NCBI GenBank assembly: GCA_947455935.1 | Contig: CANGPV010000005.1 | Coordinates: 1 to 47,814, forward strand | Length of the DNA: 47,814 bases | Origin: Comamonadaceae bacterium | GTDB taxonomy: Bacteria; Pseudomonadota; Gammaproteobacteria; Burkholderiales; Burkholderiaceae_C | Direction: 5' to 3' | Shown: positions 1 to 8,561 of the stretch, one piece after another | Layout of the letters: the number at the start of each line of letters is the position of its first letter | Numbering within the stretch: position 1 is the first letter of the stretch | The notes under the pieces: model-generated | What the model saw: only the letters and a program-made list of their open reading frames with translations | What the model was told of the DNA's origin: nothing | Databases searched by the model: none | Program-made: the position numbers and the translations under genes

Positions 1-366
1 AGCGAAGCTGTTGTTACTACTGCAAGCTCAAAAACCAAAAACACATCCAGCACAATCACCTATGATTTGGGTATGGCGAAAGTTGGCTATGGTGTTACAA
101 AAACATCGCTCACTGACTCCTCCAAAAAAGGTGGAATGACCTCCATCACTGTACCTGTTGGCGCAATTACTGCTTGGTACTCTACTGGCGACGTCAAAAT
201 AGCAACCTCAGCTACATCCGGCGAAACCAAAACCAAAGGCTCACAGTACGGTCTTAACTACACTCTGAGCAAATCTACCTACGCTTATTTGCAAACTGGC
301 AAAACATCGACCAGCGCAACATCTAGCACAAGCGGTTACGCTGTTGGTTTGATCAAGTCCTTCTAA
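1..366 (+). CDS. Gram-negative porin, C-terminal part (5-prime end outside window)
   Basis: The open frame enters from the left edge and ends with TAA at 364-366, leaving 121 visible residues. The sequence is rich in Ser, Thr, Gly and Tyr, shows alternating polar/hydrophobic strands (YDLGMAKVGYGV, QYGLNYTLSKSTYAYLQ) and ends in Phe (GLIKSF). A terminal aromatic residue is the beta-barrel signal read by the Bam machinery. The residues fit the last strands of the trimeric porins common in Burkholderiales, which pass small hydrophilic solutes across the outer membrane. A strong terminator follows at once. The N-terminus and pore loop lie outside the window, so substrate preference cannot be judged. 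Confidence 0.8.
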   Translation, partial: SEAVVTTASSKTKNTSSTITYDLGMAKVGYGVTKTSLTDSSKKGGMTSITVPVGAITAWYSTGDVKIATSATSGETKTKGSQYGLNYTLSKSTYAYLQTGKTSTSATSSTSGYAVGLIKSF

Positions 367-410
367 TCCCCACGCTGGCTTCATGCCAGTTGCAGGATAA
401 AGAAACTTCA

Positions 411-442
411 AAACCCGCTGCTCACAAGGCAGCGGGTTTTTT
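411..442 (+). terminator. Rho-independent terminator of the porin gene
   Basis: A perfect 10-bp stem, AACCCGCTGC (412-421) with GCAGCGGGTT (429-438), has a 7-nt loop and a T run to 442. A smaller hairpin, CTGGC/GCCAG, sits at 374-388. It ends porin transcription 30 nt before the pyrC start, so pyrC needs its own promoter. Confidence 0.9.
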
Positions 443-459
443 CATGGGCGTGGCTGTAC

Positions 460-465
460 GACAAT
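460..465 (+). promoter_or_regulatory. Candidate -10 element of pyrC (leaderless layout)
   Basis: GACAAT matches TATAAT at 4 of 6 positions and is followed by CTCACC and then the pyrC ATG at 472. A start site 7 nt after the hexamer falls on the A of the ATG. No Shine-Dalgarno sequence precedes the gene. No good -35 is visible; the expected place is the T run of the porin terminator. Confidence 0.45.
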
Positions 466-471
466 CTCACC

Positions 472-1506
472 ATGACATTCAGCACACTTACCCTCACCCA
501 ACCCGACGATTGGCATGTGCATCTGCGTGATGGCGATGTATTGCCCCATGTGTTGGCCCATACCGCATCACAATTTGCCCGTGCGGTGGTCATGCCCAAC
601 CTCAAGCCGCCCGTCACCACCACCGCACTTGCACTGGCCTACCGTGAACGCATCATCCAAGCTTTGCCGGCTGGAACAGCCTTTCAGCCCTTGATGACGC
701 TCTACCTCACCGACAACACCCCTGCGAGTGAAATTGAAGCGGCCCATGCCGCTGGCGTGGTGGCAGTGAAGTTGTACCCCGCGGGTGCTACGACCAACAG
801 TGATTCTGGCGTGACAGCACTCGCTCATACCTACAAAGCCTTAGAAGCCATGCAACGCCTAGGCATGCCCTTGCTGGTGCATGGTGAAGTCACGGATGCC
901 AACATCGACCTCTTCGACCGCGAAGCGGTCTTCATTGATCAGCACCTCATCCCATTGCGTCACGATTTTCCTGAATTGAAAATTGTGTTCGAACACATCA
1001 CCACGCGAGAAGCCGCGCAGTACGTGGCGCAAGCAGGGCGCTTCACCGCGGCCACCGTCACTGCCCACCATTTGCTTTACAACCGCAATGCGCTGTTCAT
1101 GGGGGGTGTGCGGCCCCATTACTACTGTTTGCCGGTGCTCAAGCGCGAAGTGCACAGACAAGCTTTGATGGACGCGGTGACATCGGGCAGCGACAGGTTT
1201 TTCTTGGGTACCGACAGCGCACCCCATGCCACGCATTTGAAAGAACATGCCAGCGGTTGTGCGGGCTGCTACACCGCTTTAACCGCGCTGGAGTTGTATG
1301 CCGAAGCTTTTGACAGTGTGGGTGCATTGGACAATCTAGAAGGCTTTGCCAGCTTCCATGGCCCCGATTTTTATGGTCTACCGCGCAATACCCGCCAAAT
1401 TACTTTGCAACGCGAAAGCTGGACCCTGCCCGAAAGTTTGCCCTTTGGCGAGACCACGCTCAAGCCCTTGCGGGGTGGGGAAACAGTGGGGTGGCGGTTA
1501 GTGTGA
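472..1506 (+). CDS. pyrC: Dihydroorotase (PyrC, class II)
   Basis: This 344-aa protein interconverts N-carbamoyl-L-aspartate and dihydroorotate, the third step of de novo pyrimidine synthesis, in the cytoplasm. The length equals that of E. coli-type homodimeric PyrC. Metal ligands are visible: HVH at residues 15-17 followed by LRDGD, the lysine expected to be carboxylated at residue 100 (AVKLYPAG), VHGEV, FEHITT and the aspartate in GTDSAPH. The start at 472 gives the typical N-terminus ([10 protein letters not shown]). It stands alone between the porin terminator and a toxin-antitoxin operon. There is no Shine-Dalgarno sequence; the -10-like GACAAT suggests a leaderless mRNA. Confidence 0.96.
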   Translation: MTFSTLTLTQPDDWHVHLRDGDVLPHVLAHTASQFARAVVMPNLKPPVTTTALALAYRERIIQALPAGTAFQPLMTLYLTDNTPASEIEAAHAAGVVAVKLYPAGATTNSDSGVTALAHTYKALEAMQRLGMPLLVHGEVTDANIDLFDREAVFIDQHLIPLRHDFPELKIVFEHITTREAAQYVAQAGRFTAATVTAHHLLYNRNALFMGGVRPHYYCLPVLKREVHRQALMDAVTSGSDRFFLGTDSAPHATHLKEHASGCAGCYTALTALELYAEAFDSVGALDNLEGFASFHGPDFYGLPRNTRQITLQRESWTLPESLPFGETTLKPLRGGETVGWRLV

Positions 1507-1509
1507 TTT

Positions 1510-1544
1510 TTTCAGAATTCAGATAAAATTTCTGAAAACTGAAA
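1510..1544 (+). promoter_or_regulatory. Inverted-repeat operator and probable promoter of the toxin-antitoxin operon
   Basis: TTTCAGAATTCAG (1510-1522) and CTGAAAACTGAAA (1532-1544) form an imperfect 13-bp inverted repeat, 11 of 13 positions complementary, around a 9-nt A/T spacer. The spacer region contains TAAAAT (1524-1529), a good -10 match. AAAGG (1542-1546 region) then serves as ribosome-binding site for the ATG at 1554. Type II antitoxins of this fold normally bind such palindromes to repress their own operon. That AbrB-family protein binds here is inference. Confidence 0.6.
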
Positions 1545-1553
1545 GGTTGATAC

Positions 1554-1811
1554 ATGGAAACCGTTCGAATGCGTGAGAGAAGGCAGTTGACATTGCCTGC
1601 TGAGGTCGTAGAGCAAGTTCAAATAAAAACCAATGATGCTTTACAGGTGTCGGTGGTGAATGGGGTGATCCAACTCACGCCCATACACAGTGCAATGGTT
1701 AGAAAAGTTTCTTTGCGTCCCTTATTGGGTGTGGCGAAAGGTGTTTACCAAACAGGTGAACAGGTAAAGCTTGGGCAATATATTGAAAATCTTAGGAATG
1801 AATGGGAATGA
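1554..1811 (+). CDS. AbrB/MazE-type antitoxin
   Basis: This 85-aa protein starts METVRMRERRQLTLPAEVV, the signature of the swapped-hairpin SpoVT/AbrB DNA-binding fold, followed by a second strand pair (DALQVSVVNGVIQLTP). The C-terminal half (about residues 43-85) lacks a recognisable domain and is the likely toxin-binding tail, ending in acidic/aromatic EWE. It overlaps the start of the PIN-domain gene, the usual antitoxin-first order. Family knowledge suggests it neutralises the toxin and represses the operon through the palindrome just upstream. The region is more AT-rich than pyrC, consistent with horizontal acquisition. Confidence 0.85.
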   Translation: METVRMRERRQLTLPAEVVEQVQIKTNDALQVSVVNGVIQLTPIHSAMVRKVSLRPLLGVAKGVYQTGEQVKLGQYIENLRNEWE

Positions 1812-2278
1812 GCAAGGAGATCTCCCCAGACTGGGGATTCCAACTCCATGGCAAACGTGTCTATTTCGATGCCAATATCTTTATCTATCTTTTAGAGCAT
1901 CACCCCGATTTTGGTGAAGTTTGCTTATCTATCGTTCAAAGTGCTGTCGACAAAGAATTAGATGGTTACTCAGGCGATTTGGTTTTTGCAGAGCTGCTGG
2001 TTAAACCATTGAAAGAGAACAACGCCAGAGCAGTTAAAGCTGTGAAGGATATGTTTTCAGAAGAAACACAGATTGAATTGCTGCCTCATAAACGTTCAAC
2101 CTTCGAAATGGCTGCACACTTACGAGCCACCCACAAAATCAAACTGCCAGATGCTTTGCACATGGCGACTGCGATAGAAAACCATCTGGATATATTTCTC
2201 ACCAACGACAGAGATATTCCCACTATGCGTGAAATAACCGTAGTGCAATTACCCGCAGCCTTGAGCCATGCTGTCTGA
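1802..2278 (+). CDS. PIN-domain toxin (VapC-like endoribonuclease)
   Basis: The protein has 158 aa from the ATG at 1802. A second in-frame ATG at 1808 overlaps the antitoxin stop as ATGA and is equally likely; AGGA at 1794 is 4 or 10 nt away. Acidic residues expected for the Mg-dependent PIN nuclease centre are present: D23 (VYFDANIFIYLL), E64 (FAELL), D117 (KLPDALHMATA) and D136/D138 (LTNDRD). PIN toxins cleave RNA, often tRNA or rRNA, when their antitoxin is lost; the target here is unknown. No truncation is visible, so the module looks intact. Confidence 0.87.
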   Translation: MGMSKEISPDWGFQLHGKRVYFDANIFIYLLEHHPDFGEVCLSIVQSAVDKELDGYSGDLVFAELLVKPLKENNARAVKAVKDMFSEETQIELLPHKRSTFEMAAHLRATHKIKLPDALHMATAIENHLDIFLTNDRDIPTMREITVVQLPAALSHAV

Positions 2279-3020
2279 AGATATATGGGCTTGCCCATGG
2301 TTCAGCCCATGGCAAGCCATAGGCAAAGATATTCTTCAAGCATGGCAACAGCAACCCAATGCACTACATGCTTGTTTAGCAAAAAAACAAACCGAATTTA
2401 AAGCGGTAGCTCAAGAAGAACTCCCTTCTGATGAAGCTTACGAGGCCTTCATAGCCCGCACTCAAACTGTGCCCACACGCAACAATGCACACGATTTTTT
2501 CAATGGTTTGTGCTGGCTACGCTTTCCACAAACCAAGCAACAACTCAATCGCTTGCAAGCACAAGCAATTGCGCAGCAAGGTGTGCAAGACACGCGGGGT
2601 GCCTTACGCGATGCACTGACTTTGTTCGACGAAAACGCAGCCTTGCTATATGCCCCTGAAGTGCTGTGGCAAGCATTGCAAGCGCAAGACTGGCAACGCT
2701 TGTTTGTGACACTTCGCGATGAGTGGAAAGCAGCACAGCTCACGCTGTTTGGTCACGCACTGTTAGAGAAGTTACTCCATCCCTACAAAGCCATCACTGC
2801 CCATGTGCTGTGCTTGTCCGTACCCAATGAAGTCCATATCGCTGGTGACCAAGCTTTGGACACATGGTTGTCACACCAACTTGACGCAGACGCTATGCAA
2901 CGCAAACCCTTTTTACCCATACCCGTCTTAGGGATTCCAGGGTGGTGGAAGCCCAATGAAAATTCAAGTTTTTACGATGACACCCACGTGTTTCGCCCAC
3001 AAAAGAAACAAGGGTATTGA
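2268..3020 (+). CDS. DUF3025-family protein of unknown function
   Basis: This 250-aa protein is recognised as DUF3025 by its central NAHDFFNGLCWLRFP motif, the ALRDALTLFDENAALL helix and the C-terminal PVLGIPGWWKPNEN...FYDD..VFRP block. It has no signal peptide or membrane segment, so it is probably cytoplasmic. The start overlaps the toxin stop by 11 nt, so the two genes share a transcript here. A functional link to the toxin is not implied, because DUF3025 genes are widespread in betaproteobacteria. The family has no established activity and I propose none. Confidence 0.8.
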   Translation: MLSEDIWACPWFSPWQAIGKDILQAWQQQPNALHACLAKKQTEFKAVAQEELPSDEAYEAFIARTQTVPTRNNAHDFFNGLCWLRFPQTKQQLNRLQAQAIAQQGVQDTRGALRDALTLFDENAALLYAPEVLWQALQAQDWQRLFVTLRDEWKAAQLTLFGHALLEKLLHPYKAITAHVLCLSVPNEVHIAGDQALDTWLSHQLDADAMQRKPFLPIPVLGIPGWWKPNENSSFYDDTHVFRPQKKQGY

Positions 3021-3086
3021 AAAAAACAAAATTGCCCTTACCATTTTCGTCCTCAGGTCAACGTCTTGGCCAGTTCAAAGGAATCC

Positions 3087-3956
3087 ATGAAACGTGTCAT
3101 TCTTCTCATCGTCACCAACTTGGCAGTCATGCTGGTTTTGGGCATCGTGGCCAGTTTGCTGGGGGTCAATCACTATCTGACTGCCAACGGACTCAACCTC
3201 AGCGCCTTGCTGGGCTTTGCCATGGTGATGGGTTTTGGAGGTGCTTTCATATCGCTGCTGATCAGCAAGCCCATGGCCAAGTGGTCTACGGGTGCGCAGG
3301 TCATCGACCAACCACAAAACGCTGATGAGGCATGGTTGTTGGACACCGTACGTCAACTTTCTCAACGTGCAGGCCTAGAGATGCCTGAGGTGGCCATTTA
3401 CGAAGGTGAACCCAATGCCTTTGCCACGGGCGCATTCCGAAATTCAGCCTTGGTGGCGGTATCCACCGGTTTGCTGGCGGGTATGACGCGTGAAGAAGTT
3501 GAAGCCGTGTTGGCCCACGAAGTGGCCCATATTCAAAACGGCGATATGGTGACGCTGACCTTGGTGCAAGGCGTGCTCAATACCTTTGTGGTGTTCCTCA
3601 GTCGTGTCATTGGTTATGCCGTTGACAGTGCCTTGCGCAAAAACGACGACGAGAACACGGGCCCAGGTATTGGCTACTACGTCACCAGCATCGTGTTGGA
3701 TATTGTGTTGGGCATTGCCGCCAGTGTGGTGGTTGCATGGTTCAGCCGTCAGCGTGAATTCCGCGCCGATGCAGGTGCCGCCGAGTTGATGGGCCGTAAA
3801 CAACCCATGATCAACGCCTTGGCCCGTTTGCAAAACATGCAGTCCGAGGGTTTGCCTGCCAGTTTGCAAGCCATGGGCATCAGCGGCGGTTTAGGCAAGA
3901 TGTTCTCTTCACATCCGCCCTTGGAAGAGCGTATCGCTGCACTTCAAGCCAATTAA
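3087..3956 (+). CDS. htpX: Membrane zinc metalloprotease HtpX
   Basis: HtpX is a 289-aa inner-membrane M48 protease that degrades misfolded membrane proteins, overlapping with FtsH. The zinc motif HEVAH is at residues 144-148, with the further ligand expected in [14 protein letters not shown]. Two N-terminal membrane segments ([39 protein letters not shown]) precede the catalytic domain and two more follow HEVAH. I chose ATG 3087 because it gives the family N-terminus ([15 protein letters not shown]) and AAAGGA lies just upstream; an in-frame TTG at 3066 would add seven residues. Transcription probably ends at the hairpin inside the 3-prime end of the convergent radical SAM gene. Confidence 0.95.
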   Translation: MKRVILLIVTNLAVMLVLGIVASLLGVNHYLTANGLNLSALLGFAMVMGFGGAFISLLISKPMAKWSTGAQVIDQPQNADEAWLLDTVRQLSQRAGLEMPEVAIYEGEPNAFATGAFRNSALVAVSTGLLAGMTREEVEAVLAHEVAHIQNGDMVTLTLVQGVLNTFVVFLSRVIGYAVDSALRKNDDENTGPGIGYYVTSIVLDIVLGIAASVVVAWFSRQREFRADAGAAELMGRKQPMINALARLQNMQSEGLPASLQAMGISGGLGKMFSSHPPLEERIAALQAN

Positions 3957-3968
3957 TTCAAGACACCA

Positions 3969-5867
3969 TCAATGCGATTCGCCCAGTGCTTGGGCGATCG
4001 CATTTTTTTTCACCTTGGGTTTGGGGCATTGGCCTTTGGGCAAATCAAACCAGCCTCGCACATCGTCTTCTAAGCCGATACCGTGCATATAGTTATAAAT
4101 AGCTTTTTTCAGTCCCTTGCCCAGCAGATCATGGTTGGTGCCTGTAGGGTCTATAAAACCAATGTCGTTGCGTGAAAAATTACCCTCAGCTAAGGGGATT
4201 AAGGCCACACCATAGTCTTGCGGCTTCATGCCCACGGGCGAATGCACCGTACAAGCAAAGCGGTGGAAAAAACCACTTTGAATACAACCGTGAACAAACA
4301 GCTGGCGCACATATTCCAGTGCATCCACCGTGTCTTGCACAGTTTGTGTGGGAAAGCCGTACATCAAATACGCATGGACCAAAATGCCTGCATGAGAAAA
4401 GCCTTGTGTGACTCTGGCTACCTGATCAACCGTCACACCTTTTTGCATCAGTGCCAATAAACGGTCACTGGCCACTTCCAAGCCACCTGACATGGCGATG
4501 CAACCACTGTCTGCCAGCAGTTGCGCCAGTGTGGGTGTAAAGGTTTTCTCAAAGCGGATATTGCCCCACCACGATATGTTGAGACGTCTACGCAAAAGCT
4601 CCTCAGCCATGGCTTTGAGCGCTTTAGGCGGTGCAGCCTCATCGACAAAATGAAAACCGGTTTGACCTGTTTCAGCCACGATACGCTCTATGCGATCCAC
4701 CAAGGTAGAGGCAGAGGCTGCGTCGTAGCGTGATATGTAGTCAAGTGACACGTCGCAAAAACTGCACTTCTTCCAATAGCAACCATGGGCAACGGTCAGC
4801 TTGTTCCAGCGACCATCGCTCCACAAGCGGTGCATGGGATTGAGCATGTCCAGCAAAGATAAATACTGCTGCATGGGTAAGCCATCCCACGTGGGTGTGC
4901 CCACCTCGTCAAACGCAATATCGGGTTCTGCAAAGTTGATGTACTTCACTGCAGTGTTGTCACGTGTAAAGGTACGTACCAAGCGCTGCGCTGAGCGTTT
5001 GCCTTGCAGGTGTTCGAGTAAAGCCAGCAGCGGACGCTCTCCCGCATCCAAGGTGACATAGTCCACAAAGTCAAACAGCCTTGGCTCTTGCAATGACCGC
5101 AGCTCGGTGTTGACATAACCACCACCTAAAACAATTTTGACCTGCGGGTGATGCAGCTTGATGCTTTGCGCCATTCGCAATGCCGCATACACCGTGCCAG
5201 GAAATGGCACTGACAGCAACACCATCTGCGGCTGATGATCAGCCAATGTTTGCAGGGTAAGTTCGTTCAGCAGCTCGTCGATGTAGGTGGGTGGCGCAGC
5301 CAAGGCCTTGGCCAATGGGTCAAAGCTTGCTTGGCTTGATGCCAAAGATTCTGCATAACGCACAAACTCAAACCTATCGTCAACCGCATCCCGCACCACA
5401 TCGGCCACATCATTGAGAAAAAGCGTAGCCAAGTGCCTTGCGCGGTCTTGCACACCCAAAGCCCCAAACGCCCAAAGCAGCACATCATCATCGGGGTTGT
5501 CCAAGGCCACAAAGCGTGGACCTTCGGGTAAGAATCCCCGCGCAGCTAGTCGGTGCGCCAAGGTGGGATCGCTGCCTTGTAAGAAAGCGATGGTCGCATC
5601 GATACAGTCCAGATAGCGCTGCGCGTGATCTAAAAAGTAATTCACACTGGCGCTGCGTTTTTCTACTGCCTGCGTTTGTGCCATGCGCTGAACTTGCGCC
5701 AAGCCCTCGCAGTTGAACAAACGCAACACCAATTTCAGTGCCAGATCATCTTGCCTTGCATCCACACCTCTGGAACGCAAAAAACCCGTCAAGTACGCAC
5801 TTGACGGGTAGGGTGTGTTGAGTTGCGTCATGGGCGCAATAAGCGCCAACACGCGAAAGTCACTCAC
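3969..5867 (-). CDS. B12-binding-domain radical SAM protein, function unknown
   Basis: This 632-aa protein starts with GTG at 5867, overlapping the cysK stop (GTGA). About residues 215-300 resemble a cobalamin-binding Rossmann domain ([34 protein letters not shown]), and about 350-560 a radical SAM barrel. The probable 4Fe-4S cysteines are C363, C368 and C371 in CYWKKCSFC, spaced CX4CX2C rather than the usual CX3CX2[12 protein letters not shown] and the glycine-rich [10 protein letters not shown] fit SAM-contacting strands. Family members do methylations or ring/peptide modifications; the substrate here cannot be named. It is last in the acyltransferase-FAD oxidoreductase-cysK operon. Confidence 0.85.
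   Translation of the reverse strand: MSDFRVLALIAPMTQLNTPYPSSAYLTGFLRSRGVDARQDDLALKLVLRLFNCEGLAQVQRMAQTQAVEKRSASVNYFLDHAQRYLDCIDATIAFLQGSDPTLAHRLAARGFLPEGPRFVALDNPDDDVLLWAFGALGVQDRARHLATLFLNDVADVVRDAVDDRFEFVRYAESLASSQASFDPLAKALAAPPTYIDELLNELTLQTLADHQPQMVLLSVPFPGTVYAALRMAQSIKLHHPQVKIVLGGGYVNTELRSLQEPRLFDFVDYVTLDAGERPLLALLEHLQGKRSAQRLVRTFTRDNTAVKYINFAEPDIAFDEVGTPTWDGLPMQQYLSLLDMLNPMHRLWSDGRWNKLTVAHGCYWKKCSFCDVSLDYISRYDAASASTLVDRIERIVAETGQTGFHFVDEAAPPKALKAMAEELLRRRLNISWWGNIRFEKTFTPTLAQLLADSGCIAMSGGLEVASDRLLALMQKGVTVDQVARVTQGFSHAGILVHAYLMYGFPTQTVQDTVDALEYVRQLFVHGCIQSGFFHRFACTVHSPVGMKPQDYGVALIPLAEGNFSRNDIGFIDPTGTNHDLLGKGLKKAIYNYMHGIGLEDDVRGWFDLPKGQCPKPKVKKNAIAQALGESH
3971..4010 (+). terminator. htpX terminator hairpin, embedded in the convergent coding sequence
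   Basis: The left arm runs 3971-3985 and the right arm 3991-4004 (cores TCGCCCA/TGGGCGA and AATGCGA/TCGCATT, one bulged base), with loop GTGCT and T8 to 4010. On the minus strand these bases encode the last 13 or so codons of the radical SAM protein. Confidence 0.8.
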
Positions 5868-6781
5868 GCGGGGAGATAACCTTCCACCGACAAATAACGT
5901 TCACCGGTATCGTAGTTAAAGCCCAGCACTTTGGCACCAGCGGCAAGTTCAGGCAGTTTGTGTGCAATGGCTGCCAAAGTCGCACCTGAAGAGATACCCA
6001 CCAACATACCTTCTTCACGCGCAGCACGACGACCATATTCCCGCGCATCTTCAGCATCCACTTGAATCACGCCGGTGAGCAGATCGGTATGCAAATTCTT
6101 TGGAATGAAACCAGCGCCAATGCCTTGGATAGGGTGAGGCGAGGGGGCGCCACCTGAAATAACAGGTGAAGCTTTGGGTTCCACCGCAAACACTTGCAAC
6201 TGCGGCCATTTGGCTTTCAAGACTTGCGCACAACCGGTGATATGACCGCCCGTGCCCACGCCGGTGATGAGAGCATCTAAGCCCTCTGGAAAATCAGCCA
6301 TGATTTCTTGTGCGGTGGTCCGCACATGCACTGCGATATTGGCGGCGTTTTCAAACTGCTGCGGCATCCACGCACCTGGGGTGGCATCCACCAATTCTTG
6401 CGCACGGGCAATGGCACCCTTCATGCCTTTCTCACGAGGCGTTAAATCAAACGTCGCACCATAGGCCAACATCAAGCGTCGTCGCTCAATGGACATGCTG
6501 TCAGGCATCACCAACACCAGTTTGTAGCCCTTGACAGCGGCCACCATGGCCAAGCCCACACCGGTGTTGCCTGAGGTGGGCTCAATGATGGTGCCACCAG
6601 GCTTTAAGACACCACTTTTTTCTGCGTCTTCAACCATGCTCAGGGCAATGCGATCTTTGATAGAGCCCCCTGGGTTGCTTCGCTCTGATTTGATCCATAC
6701 CTGCGCTTGTGGACCAAACAAACGGTTCATGCGGATATGGGGTGTGTGACCAATGGTCTCTAGGATGTTATGGGCTTTCAT
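5864..6781 (-). CDS. cysK: Cysteine synthase A (O-acetylserine sulfhydrylase)
   Basis: CysK is a 305-aa PLP enzyme that makes L-cysteine from O-acetylserine and sulfide in the cytoplasm. The PLP lysine is K42 in [11 protein letters not shown], the substrate loop [10 protein letters not shown] is at about 69-78, and the phosphate-binding [10 protein letters not shown] and C-terminal [10 protein letters not shown] motifs are present. [11 protein letters not shown] and the length favour CysK over CysM. AAGGAG lies 7 nt before the ATG. It begins 10 nt after the FAD oxidoreductase stop and overlaps the radical SAM gene by 4 nt, so all are co-transcribed. Cysteine supply may matter for the iron-sulfur protein encoded next, but that is speculation. 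Confidence 0.95.
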   Translation of the reverse strand: MKAHNILETIGHTPHIRMNRLFGPQAQVWIKSERSNPGGSIKDRIALSMVEDAEKSGVLKPGGTIIEPTSGNTGVGLAMVAAVKGYKLVLVMPDSMSIERRRLMLAYGATFDLTPREKGMKGAIARAQELVDATPGAWMPQQFENAANIAVHVRTTAQEIMADFPEGLDALITGVGTGGHITGCAQVLKAKWPQLQVFAVEPKASPVISGGAPSPHPIQGIGAGFIPKNLHTDLLTGVIQVDAEDAREYGRRAAREEGMLVGISSGATLAAIAHKLPELAAGAKVLGFNYDTGERYLSVEGYLPA

Positions 6782-6791
6782 TCGAAACTCC

Positions 6792-8561
6792 TTAAAGCGA
6801 TGGGTGATTTTGCAACAATTTCATGGCCAAGGCTTCACCGAGTTTGATGCCATCCACCGCCGCCGACAAAATCCCCCCCGCATACCCTGCGCCTTCACCG
6901 CCAGGGTACAAACCTCGCAGCGTGGGGCTTTGTAAATGCTCATCGCGATCTATTCGCAAGGGGGAAGAAGTTCGTGTCTCAACACCCGTCAACACAGCGT
7001 CATGCAAATCAAAATCTTTGATTTTTTGACCAAATACCGGCAAGGCTTCACGCATGGCGTCTATCGCAAAGCTGGGTAACACATGGCCCATATGGGTCAT
7101 GTGCACACCGGGTTTGTAAGAAGGCTCCACAGAGCCCAATTGGGTTGAGGCTTGGTCTTTCAGCAAGTCGCCCACCAATTGTGCGGGTGCATGGTAGTTG
7201 CTGCCACCCGCCACGTAGGCGGATGATTCCAATTGCCTTTGCAACACCATGCCAGCTAAAGGGTGAAAACCGTCAGCAGTGTCGTGTGTATCTAAGCGCA
7301 GCGCATTGCCTAACTCTTGGCCCAAGGCCGCATCCAACACCGCTGCATCGTTGGGATAGTCGCTGGGATCAATGCCCACCACCATGCCCGCATTGGCATT
7401 GCGTTCATTGCGTGAGTATTGACTCATGCCATTGGTCACGACACGACCGGCCTCGCTGGTGGCTGCCACCACGGTGCCGCCTGGGCACATACAAAAACTA
7501 TAAACCGCACGGCCATTGCTGGCGTGGTGGACCAATTTGTAATCAGCTGCTCCCAGCATGGGGTGACCTGCATGTTTGCCCCAACGAGCACGGTCAATCA
7601 AGCTCTGGGGATGCTCAATCCGCACACCAATAGAGAACGCCTTGGCTTGCATGGCCACTTGGTGTCGATGAAGCATGGTGAACGTGTCTCTGGCGCTATG
7701 ACCCAAGGCCATCACCACATGATGGGCGGGGAGTTCATAGCGCTCGCTTGTGTCTTGTTGGAGGATGTGTAGCGCTTGAAGTTGCCGTTCGTTGTCATAC
7801 GACATATCCACCACACGCTGAGTGAACCTGACCTCGCCGCCTAAGCGAATGATTTCTTCCCGCAAGCCTTCCACCACCTTCACCAATTTGAAAGTACCAA
7901 TGTGTGGGTGTGCCGCCCACAGAATTTCTTCGGGAGCGCCAAAGCGTACAAACTCTTGCATGACTTTGCGACCCAAATGTCTGGGGTCTTTGATTTGGCT
8001 GTACAGCTTGCCATCTGAAAAGGTACCAGCACCGCCTTCACCAAATTGCACATTGCTCTCAGGCTTTAAGACCGACTTACGCCATAAGCCCCAAGTGTCC
8101 TGTGTACGTTGTCTTACCGCTTGACCACGTTCAATGACGATAGGCTTCAAACCCATTTGCGCCAACACCAATGCGGCAAATATGCCGCAGGGACCAAAAC
8201 CTACCACCACAGGGCGTGGCGTGCCTTGTGCAGGCCAGTCGACAGGTGCTTGCACAGGAGGGCGCCACTGCATGTCGGGTGTGGCTTGTACGTGCGGGTG
8301 CTTGGCGTGTTGCTGCAAAAGCCGTTGTGCTTGCTCGGCGCTGTGCAATTGCACATCAACGATGTAGACCACTTGCAGTTTGTGACGTGCATCAAAACTG
8401 CGTTTGAACACCTGCCAGTGTGCAAGTGCTGTTTCATCGACGCCCAAGGTACGACAGATGAGAGGCAGTAGAGTAGGCGGAAAAAGCGGGGGTGTGCCAA
8501 TGTTGTCCGGCACATCAAACGCAGCATCCAGCGGCAATTTAAGTTCGGACAGTCGAATCAT
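6792..8561 (-). CDS. FAD-dependent oxidoreductase (COG2509-like)
   Basis: This 589-aa flavoprotein has an N-terminal extension of about 110 residues, then the dinucleotide motif [17 protein letters not shown] (about 121-137) with acidic VIERG at the strand-2 end. The family blocks [20 protein letters not shown] and [15 protein letters not shown] follow, and a C-terminal FAD-contact region ([17 protein letters not shown]). Such proteins are annotated as uncharacterised FAD-dependent dehydrogenases; no physiological substrate is established. There is no membrane segment. It shares an ATGA overlap with the acyltransferase stop (8558-8561), so translation is probably coupled. Confidence 0.88.
   Translation of the reverse strand: MIRLSELKLPLDAAFDVPDNIGTPPLFPPTLLPLICRTLGVDETALAHWQVFKRSFDARHKLQVVYIVDVQLHSAEQAQRLLQQHAKHPHVQATPDMQWRPPVQAPVDWPAQGTPRPVVVGFGPCGIFAALVLAQMGLKPIVIERGQAVRQRTQDTWGLWRKSVLKPESNVQFGEGGAGTFSDGKLYSQIKDPRHLGRKVMQEFVRFGAPEEILWAAHPHIGTFKLVKVVEGLREEIIRLGGEVRFTQRVVDMSYDNERQLQALHILQQDTSERYELPAHHVVMALGHSARDTFTMLHRHQVAMQAKAFSIGVRIEHPQSLIDRARWGKHAGHPMLGAADYKLVHHASNGRAVYSFCMCPGGTVVAATSEAGRVVTNGMSQYSRNERNANAGMVVGIDPSDYPNDAAVLDAALGQELGNALRLDTHDTADGFHPLAGMVLQRQLESSAYVAGGSNYHAPAQLVGDLLKDQASTQLGSVEPSYKPGVHMTHMGHVLPSFAIDAMREALPVFGQKIKDFDLHDAVLTGVETRTSSPLRIDRDEHLQSPTLRGLYPGGEGAGYAGGILSAAVDGIKLGEALAMKLLQNHPSL

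Noticed and set aside
3017-3045. Possible heat-shock (sigma32) promoter before htpX: TTGAAA followed by CCCTTACCAT
   Set aside because: The -10 part matches CCCCATNT poorly and the spacing is off; kept only as a thought because htpX is heat-induced elsewhere.
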